Source of the DNA: Acidimicrobiia bacterium
GTDB taxonomy: Bacteria > Actinomycetota > Acidimicrobiia > Spongiisociales > ZC4RG35
NCBI GenBank assembly: GCA_029865445.1
Contig: JAOUGY010000011.1
Coordinates: 1 to 23,111, forward strand
Length of the DNA stretch: 23,111 nucleotides
Direction: 5' to 3'
Of the stretch, positions 14,741 to 21,986 are shown piece by piece; positions within the stretch are counted from its first letter, which is position 1; every line of letters starts with the position of its first letter. The notes under the pieces were generated by a model. The model saw only the letters and a program-made list of their open reading frames with translations. It was not told the origin of the DNA and searched no databases. Made by a program: the position numbers and the translations under genes.

Positions 14741-15027
14741 GATCCCTCCAGAGCGGGCGGCACGACGAAATACCCTTCGCGGGCCTCGGGTGCGGCCGCC
14801 AAAACCTCGGCCCGCTCGAGAGACGGGCACACCTCGTCGTCTCGAAAGGCATTCACGAACCCAAGGGGATGGGCGGTGGGGGTCACCGAGGATGTGTCCA
14901 GGTCCTGGACATGGGCTGCGTGCTCGAGGATGTCGCCCAGCTGACGGCGATACCCCTCGAGTTCTTCTTCGGTGAGCGCCAACCTTGCCAGCCGGGCCAC
15001 GTGCGCGATGTCGATGTCGATTGGCAT
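14737..15027 (-). CDS. gatC: Asp-tRNA(Asn)/Glu-tRNA(Gln) amidotransferase subunit C
   Basis: This 96-residue stabilising subunit wraps around GatA and GatB. It shows IAHVARLARLALTEEEL at 7-23, a DILEHAAHVQDLDT segment and a C-terminal REGYFVVPP that matches the family's F.VP ending. It heads the operon. The ATG at 15027 has TACACT ten bases upstream. The presence of gatCAB implies that the organism charges Gln and/or Asn tRNAs through the two-step pathway. Confidence 0.95.
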   Translation of the reverse strand: MPIDIDIAHVARLARLALTEEELEGYRRQLGDILEHAAHVQDLDTSSVTPTAHPLGFVNAFRDDEVCPSLERAEVLAAAPEAREGYFVVPPALEGS

Positions 15028-15037
15028 GAGGTCGCGA

Positions 15038-15060
15038 AGTGTAGGAGGCGGTTGTAGCGT
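15038..15060. promoter_or_regulatory. Divergent -10 boxes for gatC and the small membrane protein
   Basis: On the minus strand TACACT (15043-15038) lies ten bases before the gatC ATG. On the plus strand TAGCGT (15055-15060) lies six bases before the ATG at 15067, a leaderless arrangement. Start codons are only 39 bases apart, so the two polymerase footprints must overlap. Confidence 0.5.
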
Positions 15061-15066
15061 GTCGGC

Positions 15067-15351
15067 ATGCCGGCCGCCTCTCGTCCTCTGCTCGGAGTCT
15101 TCGCGCTCGCCGCCGTGTGCGTCGCCGCCGTCTCCTACTGGGTGCTGGATTCGGCGACGAGTGCGGGGATCGCCCTCCGATCGGCGTTCTTGTTGGGCGC
15201 ACTGTGGCTGGCATGGCCGGAGTTCACCGAACGGTCGATGCGCAGACTGGTGATCATCGGAGGACTTCTGGCCATGCTGCTCCTCCGGCCCCGGGCCGCC
15301 TGGGTGCTGATTCCGGCCATCGGAGTGTGGTCGGTCATGCGCAAGGACTGA
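15067..15351 (+). CDS. Small integral membrane protein, unknown function
   Basis: This 94-residue protein has three hydrophobic segments (about 8-27, 34-51 and 60-84) linked by short charged turns, and ends MRKD. Its hydrophobic content and third-position GC support a real gene. I recognise no family. The leaderless start has TAGCGT six bases upstream. It lies 78 bases before the GH57-like gene, which has its own -10, so coexpression is possible but not required. Confidence 0.7.
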   Translation: MPAASRPLLGVFALAAVCVAAVSYWVLDSATSAGIALRSAFLLGALWLAWPEFTERSMRRLVIIGGLLAMLLLRPRAAWVLIPAIGVWSVMRKD

Positions 15352-15417
15352 AGATTTCCTTGTGCGGGCCCACGATTTCGCTCAGAGGGGTCTGTAACCC
15401 AGGGGTTTCGACGTCGC

Positions 15418-15423
15418 TACCGT
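15418..15423 (+). promoter_or_regulatory. Leaderless -10 box for the GH57-like gene
   Basis: TACCGT lies six bases before the ATG at 15430. A GGAGG directly abuts the ATG (15425-15429), too close for a working Shine-Dalgarno. Twenty bases upstream is a 5-base inverted repeat, AACCC-AG-GGGTT (15396-15407), whose two-base loop makes it a possible protein-binding site rather than a hairpin. Confidence 0.5.
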
Positions 15424-15429
15424 CGGAGG

Positions 15430-16878
15430 ATGCATGTAATCGTGGGTGCCAGACTTCCCGTGGACCCGAGGGCATTCGAGGCGGCGGTAGGGCGGATCCA
15501 ATCGTTGCGGCATCCGCTCGCCCTGGTCCTGCCGCATCCTGCTCCCGCCCCCGATCTGCCGGACCTGCCCAACGTCGAATGGGTTCGCACCGGGTACTCC
15601 GAACCCTGGTTCCCGATCCTCCCCGACGGAGAGATCCTGCGCCAGATCGAACGCGAGGCGACCGCTCTCACCGATCTGGGTCTCGAGCCGGGCCCTTTGT
15701 GGATCACCGGTCCATGGACGGCGCGGCTGCCCGGACCTCTGAAGGCCGCCGGTGTCACCGCGTTGCTGATGGCGGCGGACCGTCTCGATCGTCCGATTCC
15801 GGGAGTCCTCGCCCATCTGGACGCCGTACTCCCGGTGATACCCGTGGTCACCGAGCTCGACTCCCGGCCCGTGGACGCGGCCGTGGTGTGGATGGTCGAC
15901 CTCGACGGGCTGGAGGAAGCGCTCGCCCGTGTGGCGGAGTCTCCCGGATGCGATCTGACGACGGTGGACGCCTACCTGACCGACCATCGTCCCGATGGAC
16001 GGCGCCGCCCGGTTCTGGACGACGCCGAAGCCGAGCTCTCGACCGATCCCGACAGGTTCGTTCTCCATCGCAAGTTCGTCCGCCTCGTGACGCGGATTCC
16101 CGAGCGGTTGAGTGCGGCCGCCGAGACCGCGGTGCTCGACGCCGAGCGCCGTTTCGACTCACGCGATCTCACGGCCGCCCACAAAAGCATCGTCGCCGCG
16201 CGGGCGGCCATCGACTCCGAGCGGCGCCGGGGCGACGATTGGTGGCGTATCTCGCGGCTCGATTGGGATGCAGACGGATCTGAAGAGATCCACATCGAGC
16301 TGCCTTTGGTTTCGATGCTCGTAGCCCCCCACCGTTCGGCCGCAGTCACCACTCTCGACCTCAAAGACCCGGTGTGGCCGGTGTCCTCGGTATCGGGTGA
16401 ACCCGGTTGGGTTCTCGCCCGATTCATCGGTGAGGGAGACGAACCCACCCCGATCTCGATGGCCGAGATCCGCGCCACCGAGGCACGGGGAGGAAGGATC
16501 GAGGTGGAGCTGGGCGCGCCGATCGGCTCGGGCACCCTCGGTCTCGAGGTAACCGTCCAAGGACGGAAGATCGTGGCCCGATATGTCCTGTCCGGAGCCC
16601 CCAGCGGTCAGCTGGGGCCGGAATTGAAGCTCGCGATGGATGCCGATGCCCGCGTGCGGATCGATGGGTCGGAGTGGACCGCAGTCACCGAACCGATCGC
16701 ATTGTCGGGACACAAGATCCGAGTCGCAGACGCCTCGTCTCAGGTTGTCATCACCTCTTTGACGCCCATGACGGTGTTCCTCCGACCGGGATTGGACGGC
16801 AAAGGACTCGTCGTGTGGCCCCACTGGGTTGTCGCCGGGTCCACAACCCACGAGTTGACGATCGATCTCAACGGCTGA
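15430..16878 (+). CDS. GH57-like protein with DUF1926-type C-terminal domain, catalytic residues absent
   Basis: This is a 482-residue protein. Its order of segments follows the 4-alpha-glucanotransferase/amylase branch of glycoside hydrolase family 57. GYSEPWFPILPDGEILRQI (55-73) matches GYYEPxLxxIPxxDxxxQI; GPLWITGPWTARL at 88-100 matches GxWLTERVWxPxL, with the nucleophile Glu position now Gly; LKAAGVTALLMAADRL matches LxxAGIxxxxxDDxxF. DWDADGSEEI at 278-287 matches the DxDxDGxxEI start of the C-terminal beta-sandwich domain, which continues through LEVTVQGRKIVARYVL to PHWVV near 470. The N-terminal HQP motif and the DGEKFG acid/base region are also missing, and the protein is about 150 residues shorter than glucanotransferases. 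I infer a non-catalytic carbohydrate-binding or regulatory protein. The 3' end overlaps dapE by 11 bases, tail to tail. Confidence 0.6.
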   Translation: MHVIVGARLPVDPRAFEAAVGRIQSLRHPLALVLPHPAPAPDLPDLPNVEWVRTGYSEPWFPILPDGEILRQIEREATALTDLGLEPGPLWITGPWTARLPGPLKAAGVTALLMAADRLDRPIPGVLAHLDAVLPVIPVVTELDSRPVDAAVVWMVDLDGLEEALARVAESPGCDLTTVDAYLTDHRPDGRRRPVLDDAEAELSTDPDRFVLHRKFVRLVTRIPERLSAAAETAVLDAERRFDSRDLTAAHKSIVAARAAIDSERRRGDDWWRISRLDWDADGSEEIHIELPLVSMLVAPHRSAAVTTLDLKDPVWPVSSVSGEPGWVLARFIGEGDEPTPISMAEIRATEARGGRIEVELGAPIGSGTLGLEVTVQGRKIVARYVLSGAPSGQLGPELKLAMDADARVRIDGSEWTAVTEPIALSGHKIRVADASSQVVITSLTPMTVFLRPGLDGKGLVVWPHWVVAGSTTHELTIDLNG

Positions 16879-17902
16879 GAACGGCCCGCAAGGCGTCGTA
16901 GGTGGCTTCCAGATCGCGGAGGTCTACCCATTCGACGGCCTGATGGGCCTGTTGAGCCGAGCCCGGACCGTAGTTCACCCCGGGGATACCGTAGACACCG
17001 AGCCTGGCCACATCCGTCCAGCCCTGTTTCGGGGCCAGACGCGCCCCGGAGGCTGCGGCGAGGGCGGTGACGAACGGGTGGTCGGCTCGGACGGGTCCGG
17101 CCGGGGCACTGTCGACGATCGAGACCTCGTCGGCATCGTCACAGACATCCAACAAGCATTGAACTGCTTCTTCAACCGTGCGGCGAGGGCTGAACCTGTA
17201 GTTGAGGTTGAGGGTGAACTCGGGCGGAATGATGTTGTTGGCGATGCCCCCGATTGCCCGAGTGACCGACATGACCTCGCGATACTCGAGACCGTCGATC
17301 ACGTGCGGATCAGGGGGCCGCGTGTGCATTCGGGCCAACCACTCCCCCGCCTTCGACACCGCGTTTTCCCCCCACCAGGGCCGTGCCGAATGCGCCGATT
17401 TGCCCGAGAACGTGACACGGGCATTGACGACGCCGTTGCATCCCACCTGAATCTCGCCGTCACAGGGTTCGAGGACCACCGCGAACTCGGCATCGGACAG
17501 CCAGGCCTCGCTCCGGAGGACCGGCTCCAGACCGTTGTCGATCGCGGCCCCCTCCTCGGCCTCGTAGAACACGCCGACCATGTCGTACGGACCCTCGGCC
17601 AGGTCGTCCTCGAGCAGGTGGATCATGACGGCCACCCCGCCCTTCATGTCCGCCGCTCCCAGCCCGTACAGGCGACCCGCCTCCACCCGCGCCGGAGATT
17701 GACCCTGAGACGGCACCGTGTCGAGATGACCGACCAGCAGCACCATCGGCTTGCCCGTCCGTTCCCCCACCACCAGCGAGTGATTGATGCGCCGCGACGG
17801 CAGGTGAGCGAGCCTGTCACTGACCGCGTCGCAGATGGCCCGCTCGTCGCCCGTTTCGGACGGGATGTCGACCAGCCACGCCAGGGTCTCGGTCGGCGTC
17901 AT
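16868..17902 (-). CDS. dapE: Succinyl-diaminopimelate desuccinylase
   Basis: This 344-residue M20-family zinc hydrolase removes succinate from N-succinyl-LL-diaminopimelate, late in lysine and peptidoglycan synthesis. It shows LLVGHLDTVPSQG with His59 and the usual Asp, GLGAADMKGG with bridging Asp85, and YEAEEG (113-118) with the general base and metal Glu pair, plus a C-terminal NYGPGSAQQAHQ with the metal His. The overall pattern fits the actinobacterial DapE branch. The ATG at 17902 overlaps the dapD stop by one base (TGATG). A longer frame to 17992 lies inside dapD and is rejected. Confidence 0.93.
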   Translation of the reverse strand: MTPTETLAWLVDIPSETGDERAICDAVSDRLAHLPSRRINHSLVVGERTGKPMVLLVGHLDTVPSQGQSPARVEAGRLYGLGAADMKGGVAVMIHLLEDDLAEGPYDMVGVFYEAEEGAAIDNGLEPVLRSEAWLSDAEFAVVLEPCDGEIQVGCNGVVNARVTFSGKSAHSARPWWGENAVSKAGEWLARMHTRPPDPHVIDGLEYREVMSVTRAIGGIANNIIPPEFTLNLNYRFSPRRTVEEAVQCLLDVCDDADEVSIVDSAPAGPVRADHPFVTALAAASGARLAPKQGWTDVARLGVYGIPGVNYGPGSAQQAHQAVEWVDLRDLEATYDALRAVLSR

Positions 17903-18708
17903 CAGAGTTGGACGCCCAGGTCCCTGAGCGTCTGGTTCAGCACGAGCTTCTCGTCGTGCCGTTCGGAGCGATGACCGATGATGTAGGCGCACTGCAGATC
18001 GACCGTTCCGGCGGGGAAGGCCTTCGGTCGGGTGCCCGGCACCACGATCGATCTCGCCGGGACCCTGCCTCGATACTCCACGGGTTCGGTGCCCGTGACG
18101 TCGATGATCGGCGTCGATGCCGTGATCGTGGTGTTGGCCCCGAGGACGGCCTTCTCCTCGATCACCACCCCCTCCACGACGATGCAGCGCGATCCGACGA
18201 ACGCTCCATCCTCGATGATCACAGGTGCGGCGTTGGGAGGTTCCAGCACGCCGCCGATACCCACCCCCCCGGACAAGTGCACGTCACGACCGATCTGTGC
18301 GCATGAGCCGACGGTGGCCCACGTGTCGACCATCGTGCCTGCCCCGACATAGGCGCCGATGTTCACGTACCCCGGCATCACGATGACACCCGGCTCGCAG
18401 TGGGCGCCGTACCTGACCGTTCCGGGTGGGACGACGCGAACGCCCTGCGCCTTGAGGCCCTTCTTCAGCGGGATCTTGTCGCAGAACTCGAACGCTCCCA
18501 CCTCCATGGTCTCCATCTGCTGGAGACGGAAGTACAGGAGGATCGCCTCCTTCACCCAGCCGTTCACCGTCCACGTGCCATCCCGCTTCTCGGCGACCCG
18601 TACCTCGCCGGCGTCGAGCCGAGCGATGGTTCTCATCACCGCCTCGCGGGCGTCCTCGATGTCGATCTCACCGGCGTACGCCGACTCGATCAGTTCTTGC
18701 TCAGACAT
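17902..18708 (-). CDS. dapD: Tetrahydrodipicolinate N-succinyltransferase, E. coli-type
   Basis: This 268-residue trimeric acyltransferase succinylates tetrahydrodipicolinate using succinyl-CoA. The N-terminus (LDAGEVRVAEKRDGTWTVN) and the hexapeptide-repeat core VNIGAYVGAGTMVDTWATVG, SCAQIGRDVHLSGGVGIGGVLEP (135-157) match the E. coli form closely, including its length. Mycobacteria and streptomycetes, as I recall, use a different, longer DapD. The hexapeptide repeats run from about 100 to 215 as a left-handed beta helix. It overlaps dapC by 19 bases and touches dapE, so the three genes form one operon. Confidence 0.95.
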   Translation of the reverse strand: MSEQELIESAYAGEIDIEDAREAVMRTIARLDAGEVRVAEKRDGTWTVNGWVKEAILLYFRLQQMETMEVGAFEFCDKIPLKKGLKAQGVRVVPPGTVRYGAHCEPGVIVMPGYVNIGAYVGAGTMVDTWATVGSCAQIGRDVHLSGGVGIGGVLEPPNAAPVIIEDGAFVGSRCIVVEGVVIEEKAVLGANTTITASTPIIDVTGTEPVEYRGRVPARSIVVPGTRPKAFPAGTVDLQCAYIIGHRSERHDEKLVLNQTLRDLGVQL

Positions 18709-19835
18709 TTCCTCACCGCCTCCGCAGCTTCATCGCACTCGTCCAGCTCCGGCACCAACGCCAGCCTGACGTAGCCTTCCCCGCCTGGTCCGAACGCGGA
18801 TCCCGGCGACACGACGATCCCATCTTCCAACAATCGAGCCGTCACGGCCACGTCGTCGCCGACCTCGACCCACAGGTAGATGCCGGCGACCGAGCCTACG
18901 ACCTCGAAACCTGCATCCTCGAATGCCCCTCTCAACACGGACCGTTTGGCCGCGAAGATGCGTCTCCGGTCTTCCGTGTGGGTGTCGTCCGACCACGCTT
19001 CGGAGGCTCCGGCCTGGACATACTCGGGAGAGGCGGTACCCGTGGAGGTCCGGAAGGAGGCGAGCACGGCGATCGCCTCCGCGTCACCGACGATGGCGCC
19101 AGAGCGGTACCCCGTCATGCCCGACCGCTTCGAGAGACTGAAGAAGGCGAGGACACCCTTCGCTTGCGGCCCCGCCACTTCGAGCACTCCGGTTGGCGGA
19201 TCTCCCTCGAACAGATCGATGTAACACTCGTCTGCACACAACAACGTCCCGGCGTCTCTCGCCGCAGTCACAAACCGCTCGACCTCGATTCGCGGAGTCA
19301 CCGAACCAGCCGGGTTGTGGGGCGAACAAGTCCACAACATCCGAAGTCGCGGCCAGAGGTCTGCAGGCACCTGATCGACTCGAAACACGAAGTCGCCATC
19401 GAGGGCGACTCCCACGCCTTCCGCCCCCGCGAGCAAGGCACCCCGTTCGTAGATCGGGTAGCCGGGTGTCGGCCAGGCGACTGCGTCGCGGGCATCACGG
19501 TCGATGAACGCCAGCGGCGTGGAGAAGATCGCTTCCTTCGATCCGCTCGTGGGGAGTACCTGGGTCTCCGGGTCGACATCGACCCCGAAACGTCGTCCAA
19601 CGTAGCCGGCGATCGCCTCACGCAACGAGGCGAGCCCACGGGCCGTCGGGTATTGGGACACCTCCGGAATCGAGTCTCGAACGGCTTCACGGATGAAGGC
19701 CGGAGTCGGTTCTCGCGGGTCGCCGATCGAGAAATCGATGAGATGTTCGCCGGCGGCCCGCATGGCCCGCACACGATTCTGGAGCTCGCCGATGGCATAA
19801 GAACCGAGCCTGGCGAGAACGGGATTGGTGCGCAT
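18690..19835 (-). CDS. dapC: N-succinyl-diaminopimelate aminotransferase
   Basis: This 381-residue class I/II PLP aminotransferase transfers the amino group from glutamate in the step between DapD and DapE. It shows SIGDPREPTP at 36-45, YPTARGLASLREAIA, NPAG at 174-177, ADECYIDLFEG with Asp202, and SLSKRSGMTGYRSG with the PLP-binding Lys236, and ends with a YVRLALVP block. Position at the head of dapCDE supports this role over other class I aminotransferases. The ATG at 19835 has TAGCGT six bases upstream and is probably leaderless. Confidence 0.92.
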   Translation of the reverse strand: MRTNPVLARLGSYAIGELQNRVRAMRAAGEHLIDFSIGDPREPTPAFIREAVRDSIPEVSQYPTARGLASLREAIAGYVGRRFGVDVDPETQVLPTSGSKEAIFSTPLAFIDRDARDAVAWPTPGYPIYERGALLAGAEGVGVALDGDFVFRVDQVPADLWPRLRMLWTCSPHNPAGSVTPRIEVERFVTAARDAGTLLCADECYIDLFEGDPPTGVLEVAGPQAKGVLAFFSLSKRSGMTGYRSGAIVGDAEAIAVLASFRTSTGTASPEYVQAGASEAWSDDTHTEDRRRIFAAKRSVLRGAFEDAGFEVVGSVAGIYLWVEVGDDVAVTARLLEDGIVVSPGSAFGPGGEGYVRLALVPELDECDEAAEAVRKCLSKN

Positions 19836-19841
19836 GGCCGC

Positions 19842-19847
19842 ACGCTA
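19842..19847 (-). promoter_or_regulatory. Leaderless -10 box for the dapCDE operon
   Basis: TAGCGT on the minus strand lies exactly six bases before the dapC ATG; the same hexamer and spacing occur at 15055-15060. No -35 is clear. The 99-base region to the divergent GTG at 19935 also carries the plus-strand box at 19921. Confidence 0.55.
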
Positions 19848-19920
19848 GTGGTGCATCCTTCGACTCGGTGCGCGGCAGACGGCGAGGGGTCGGCTTGCCA
19901 TGAACGGCGATGACCGGCCG

Positions 19921-19926
19921 TACACT
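19921..19926 (+). promoter_or_regulatory. Leaderless -10 box for the anchored small protein
   Basis: TACACT lies eight bases before the GTG at 19935. A TTGCCA at 19895-19900 could be a -35, but the 20-base spacer is long, so I give it little weight. Confidence 0.45.
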
Positions 19927-19934
19927 CGACGCTC

Positions 19935-20330
19935 GTGCAGTTCCGGATGATCTACATCGGGCTCGGAGCCCTCGCCATCGCTGTCGCCGCCATCGGTTTC
20001 ATCCTGGCGCCCGAAGGTCGCCAGACCCCACTCCCGGCACCGTTCGAAGCCGTGTTTCCCATCCCGAACAACGCAGTGATACGTCAGACGAGCATTGAGG
20101 TCGACCTCGAAATCGGGTACGAGGCGACGATCCTCGTTGACGGCTTCCCGATCCCCCCGTCGGAGATCGCCTTGTCGGATGGAACAAACACCTACCGCTG
20201 GAGTCCCTCGATCACGAGCGCCATCATGGAGTTCTGGGAACCCGGGGACCACACCGTGACGGTGCGATGGGTTCGGATAACCGGGGCACCGCTCGAAGGC
20301 GAGTTCGAATGGACGTTCCGGGTCCAATGA
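19935..20330 (+). CDS. Membrane-anchored small extracellular protein, unknown function
   Basis: This 131-residue protein starts at GTG. One N-terminal hydrophobic helix (about 5-25) is followed by a Pro-rich link and a beta-rich domain of about 95 residues, with alternating strands ending in EFEWTFRVQ. The segment IPNNAVIRQTSIEVDLEIG, then ATILVDG, resembles an Ig-like or CopC-like sandwich, but I see no metal-binding His or Met cluster and do not assign a family. No cysteines are present. The gene is 96 bases upstream of the DUF2339 gene in the same direction. Confidence 0.7.
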   Translation: MQFRMIYIGLGALAIAVAAIGFILAPEGRQTPLPAPFEAVFPIPNNAVIRQTSIEVDLEIGYEATILVDGFPIPPSEIALSDGTNTYRWSPSITSAIMEFWEPGDHTVTVRWVRITGAPLEGEFEWTFRVQ

Positions 20331-20357
20331 CACCCTGACGACCCCTGAAGCCAAGTC

Positions 20358-20371
20358 GGGGGTGCTCCCCC
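20358..20371 (+). terminator. GC hairpin between two genes, possible weak terminator
   Basis: GGGGG (20358-20362), loop TGCT, CCCCC (20367-20371), 27 bases after the stop of the anchored protein. No T run follows, so it is not a standard intrinsic terminator; it may pause polymerase or stabilise the mRNA end. Confidence 0.35.
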
Positions 20372-20415
20372 ATGGTCGCCGATCAGCGTCGGGCCGATGC
20401 TGTGAACACGCCACC

Positions 20416-20421
20416 AAGGAG
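20416..20421 (+). promoter_or_regulatory. Canonical ribosome binding site
   Basis: AAGGAG lies five bases before the ATG at 20427. It is the only textbook Shine-Dalgarno at a transcription-unit start here, so this gene is translated from a leadered mRNA, possibly read through from the gene before it. Confidence 0.7.
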
Positions 20422-20426
20422 TCCTG

Positions 20427-21974
20427 ATGCCGGAACGGTTGTCGATCCCATACCTCGTGTCACCCAGAAGCCTGTTTCGGCTCGGGCTGTTGCTCGTGCT
20501 CGGCGCCGTTGCGTTCTTTCTCCGTTACTCGTTCGAGCAGGGGTGGATCGGTCCGACAGCGCGGGTAGCCATGGCGGCCACCGCCGGCACCGCCATGATC
20601 GTCACCAGCACTCAGATCGCTCACCGGCGTCCCGCATACGCCAATGCCCTCGCCGGTGCCGGCGGTGCCGTCCTCTACCTCACGGCCTTCGCCGCACACC
20701 AGCGGTACGGGCTGACCGATCCCACGGGCGCCATGATCGCCCTCAGCGGTGTTTCGGCGACGGTCGTGGGTCTGGCGTTGCGACATCGGTCCGAACTCCT
20801 GGCGATGGCCGGAATGGCAGGTGCGGTGGGCGCCCCGCTCATCCTCGGTGGTCGATTGGACATCTTCCCGGGGGAGGTCGGCTATCAGGTGACCGTGCTG
20901 AGCCTGGCCACGGCTCTCTACCTGATCCGTAGGTGGATGTGGCTGTTCGCAGCCGCAGTCGGAGGGGTCGGCGCCGTCGTCGGAGTCGACCTCATCGCCC
21001 ACTGGCTCGGCTCCACCACCGTGTCCGCCATCGAGCTGCAGATCGGTATCGGCGCTGTCTGGTTGCTCGGATGGCTGGGCGCACTGGCGGGAGCCCATCG
21101 GTTCCGCGACAACGCGATCACCGCCACTGTGCTTCCGCTGGCGGCGCTGTCCGTCCTCCCCGTCTTCGGCACCGGAGCCACGCTGTCTCTGTGGGGGATC
21201 GGCACCGACGATGTGCGCTGGGTCCTCATCACATTCGGAGTGGCATCGGTCTCCGTGATCGCTCGGTTCTCGCTGGCCGGCACCCGCGTCGGCCAGGTCG
21301 TCGCATCGGCCCATCTCGTCCCCGCCGCCCTCGTTTCGATCGCCGGTTGGATGGGGACGCTGCGCGGCGGTCTCCTGCTCGCGGCGATCGCCGCCCAAGC
21401 AGGAATCATGGTCGTGGTCGGGGCGAGGACCCACGAGTCGATCGTGTCCACCACCGGTCACGTCATCGGCGTCGCCGTCGCCCTGATGTGGACCATCGTC
21501 GAGCTCGTCGCCGCCGATCGGACCTTCGACTCCTCCGACATCGGCACAGGCCTCGTGGTGGTGACAGCTGCGGTCGTGGCCTTTGCGATCCGGCTCGAAC
21601 CCGAACCCCACGCCACTCTGAGCAGGGTGTACGGGGCGCTCAGTCTCCTGGCAGCGCTCGTTTGGGCTGCCTTCTCGCTCGGTTCGCTCGACGACGGTCC
21701 AGGGCTGGTGACGGGTGTCTGGGCCGCCATCGGATTCGGCGTGATCGCGTGGGGTGCGATGTCGGAAGCCGGCCTCGTCCGGAACACCGGCATCGGCGTC
21801 GTGTTGCTGGCCGTGGCCAAGCTCCTCGTGATCGACACGGCCACAGCATCACCGGTGGTCCGGATCTCGTTGTTCGCCGGAATCGGGCTGGCGCTTCTCG
21901 TGTTCGGCTACTGGCTCGGAACGGCAGACGAGCCGTCCGCACCCGCCGGCGACGACCAGACGGTTCTCCCGTGA
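20427..21974 (+). CDS. DUF2339 polytopic membrane protein
   Basis: This 515-residue protein has at least ten hydrophobic segments spread over its length with short loops. The opening LGLLLVLGAVAFFLRYSFEQGWIGPTARV matches the DUF2339 pattern (FFLkYaxexGWigpxxRv), followed by YANALAGAGGAVLYLTAFAAHQ and LAMAGMAGAVGAPLILGG, both family landmarks. The long periplasmic or cytoplasmic N-terminal extension seen in many members is absent. Its function is unknown across bacteria; a cell-envelope role is often suspected. It ends 12 bases from the convergent ligA stop. Confidence 0.85.
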   Translation: MPERLSIPYLVSPRSLFRLGLLLVLGAVAFFLRYSFEQGWIGPTARVAMAATAGTAMIVTSTQIAHRRPAYANALAGAGGAVLYLTAFAAHQRYGLTDPTGAMIALSGVSATVVGLALRHRSELLAMAGMAGAVGAPLILGGRLDIFPGEVGYQVTVLSLATALYLIRRWMWLFAAAVGGVGAVVGVDLIAHWLGSTTVSAIELQIGIGAVWLLGWLGALAGAHRFRDNAITATVLPLAALSVLPVFGTGATLSLWGIGTDDVRWVLITFGVASVSVIARFSLAGTRVGQVVASAHLVPAALVSIAGWMGTLRGGLLLAAIAAQAGIMVVVGARTHESIVSTTGHVIGVAVALMWTIVELVAADRTFDSSDIGTGLVVVTAAVVAFAIRLEPEPHATLSRVYGALSLLAALVWAAFSLGSLDDGPGLVTGVWAAIGFGVIAWGAMSEAGLVRNTGIGVVLLAVAKLLVIDTATASPVVRISLFAGIGLALLVFGYWLGTADEPSAPAGDDQTVLP

Positions 21975-21986
21975 CGCCCGAACCCA

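Noticed and set aside
14741..15214. N-terminal extension of gatA (158 extra residues)
   Set aside because: It would read through gatC out of frame; the GTG at 14740 gives the family's normal N-terminus and a GTGA overlap.
15396..15407. AACCC-AG-GGGTT as a terminator of the small membrane protein gene
   Set aside because: The two-base loop is too short for an RNA hairpin and no T run follows; at most a protein-binding site.
15117..16283. Plus-strand open frame of 388 codons across the small membrane protein and GH57-like genes
   Set aside because: Arg/Gly/Ser-rich out-of-frame reading of two better-supported genes.
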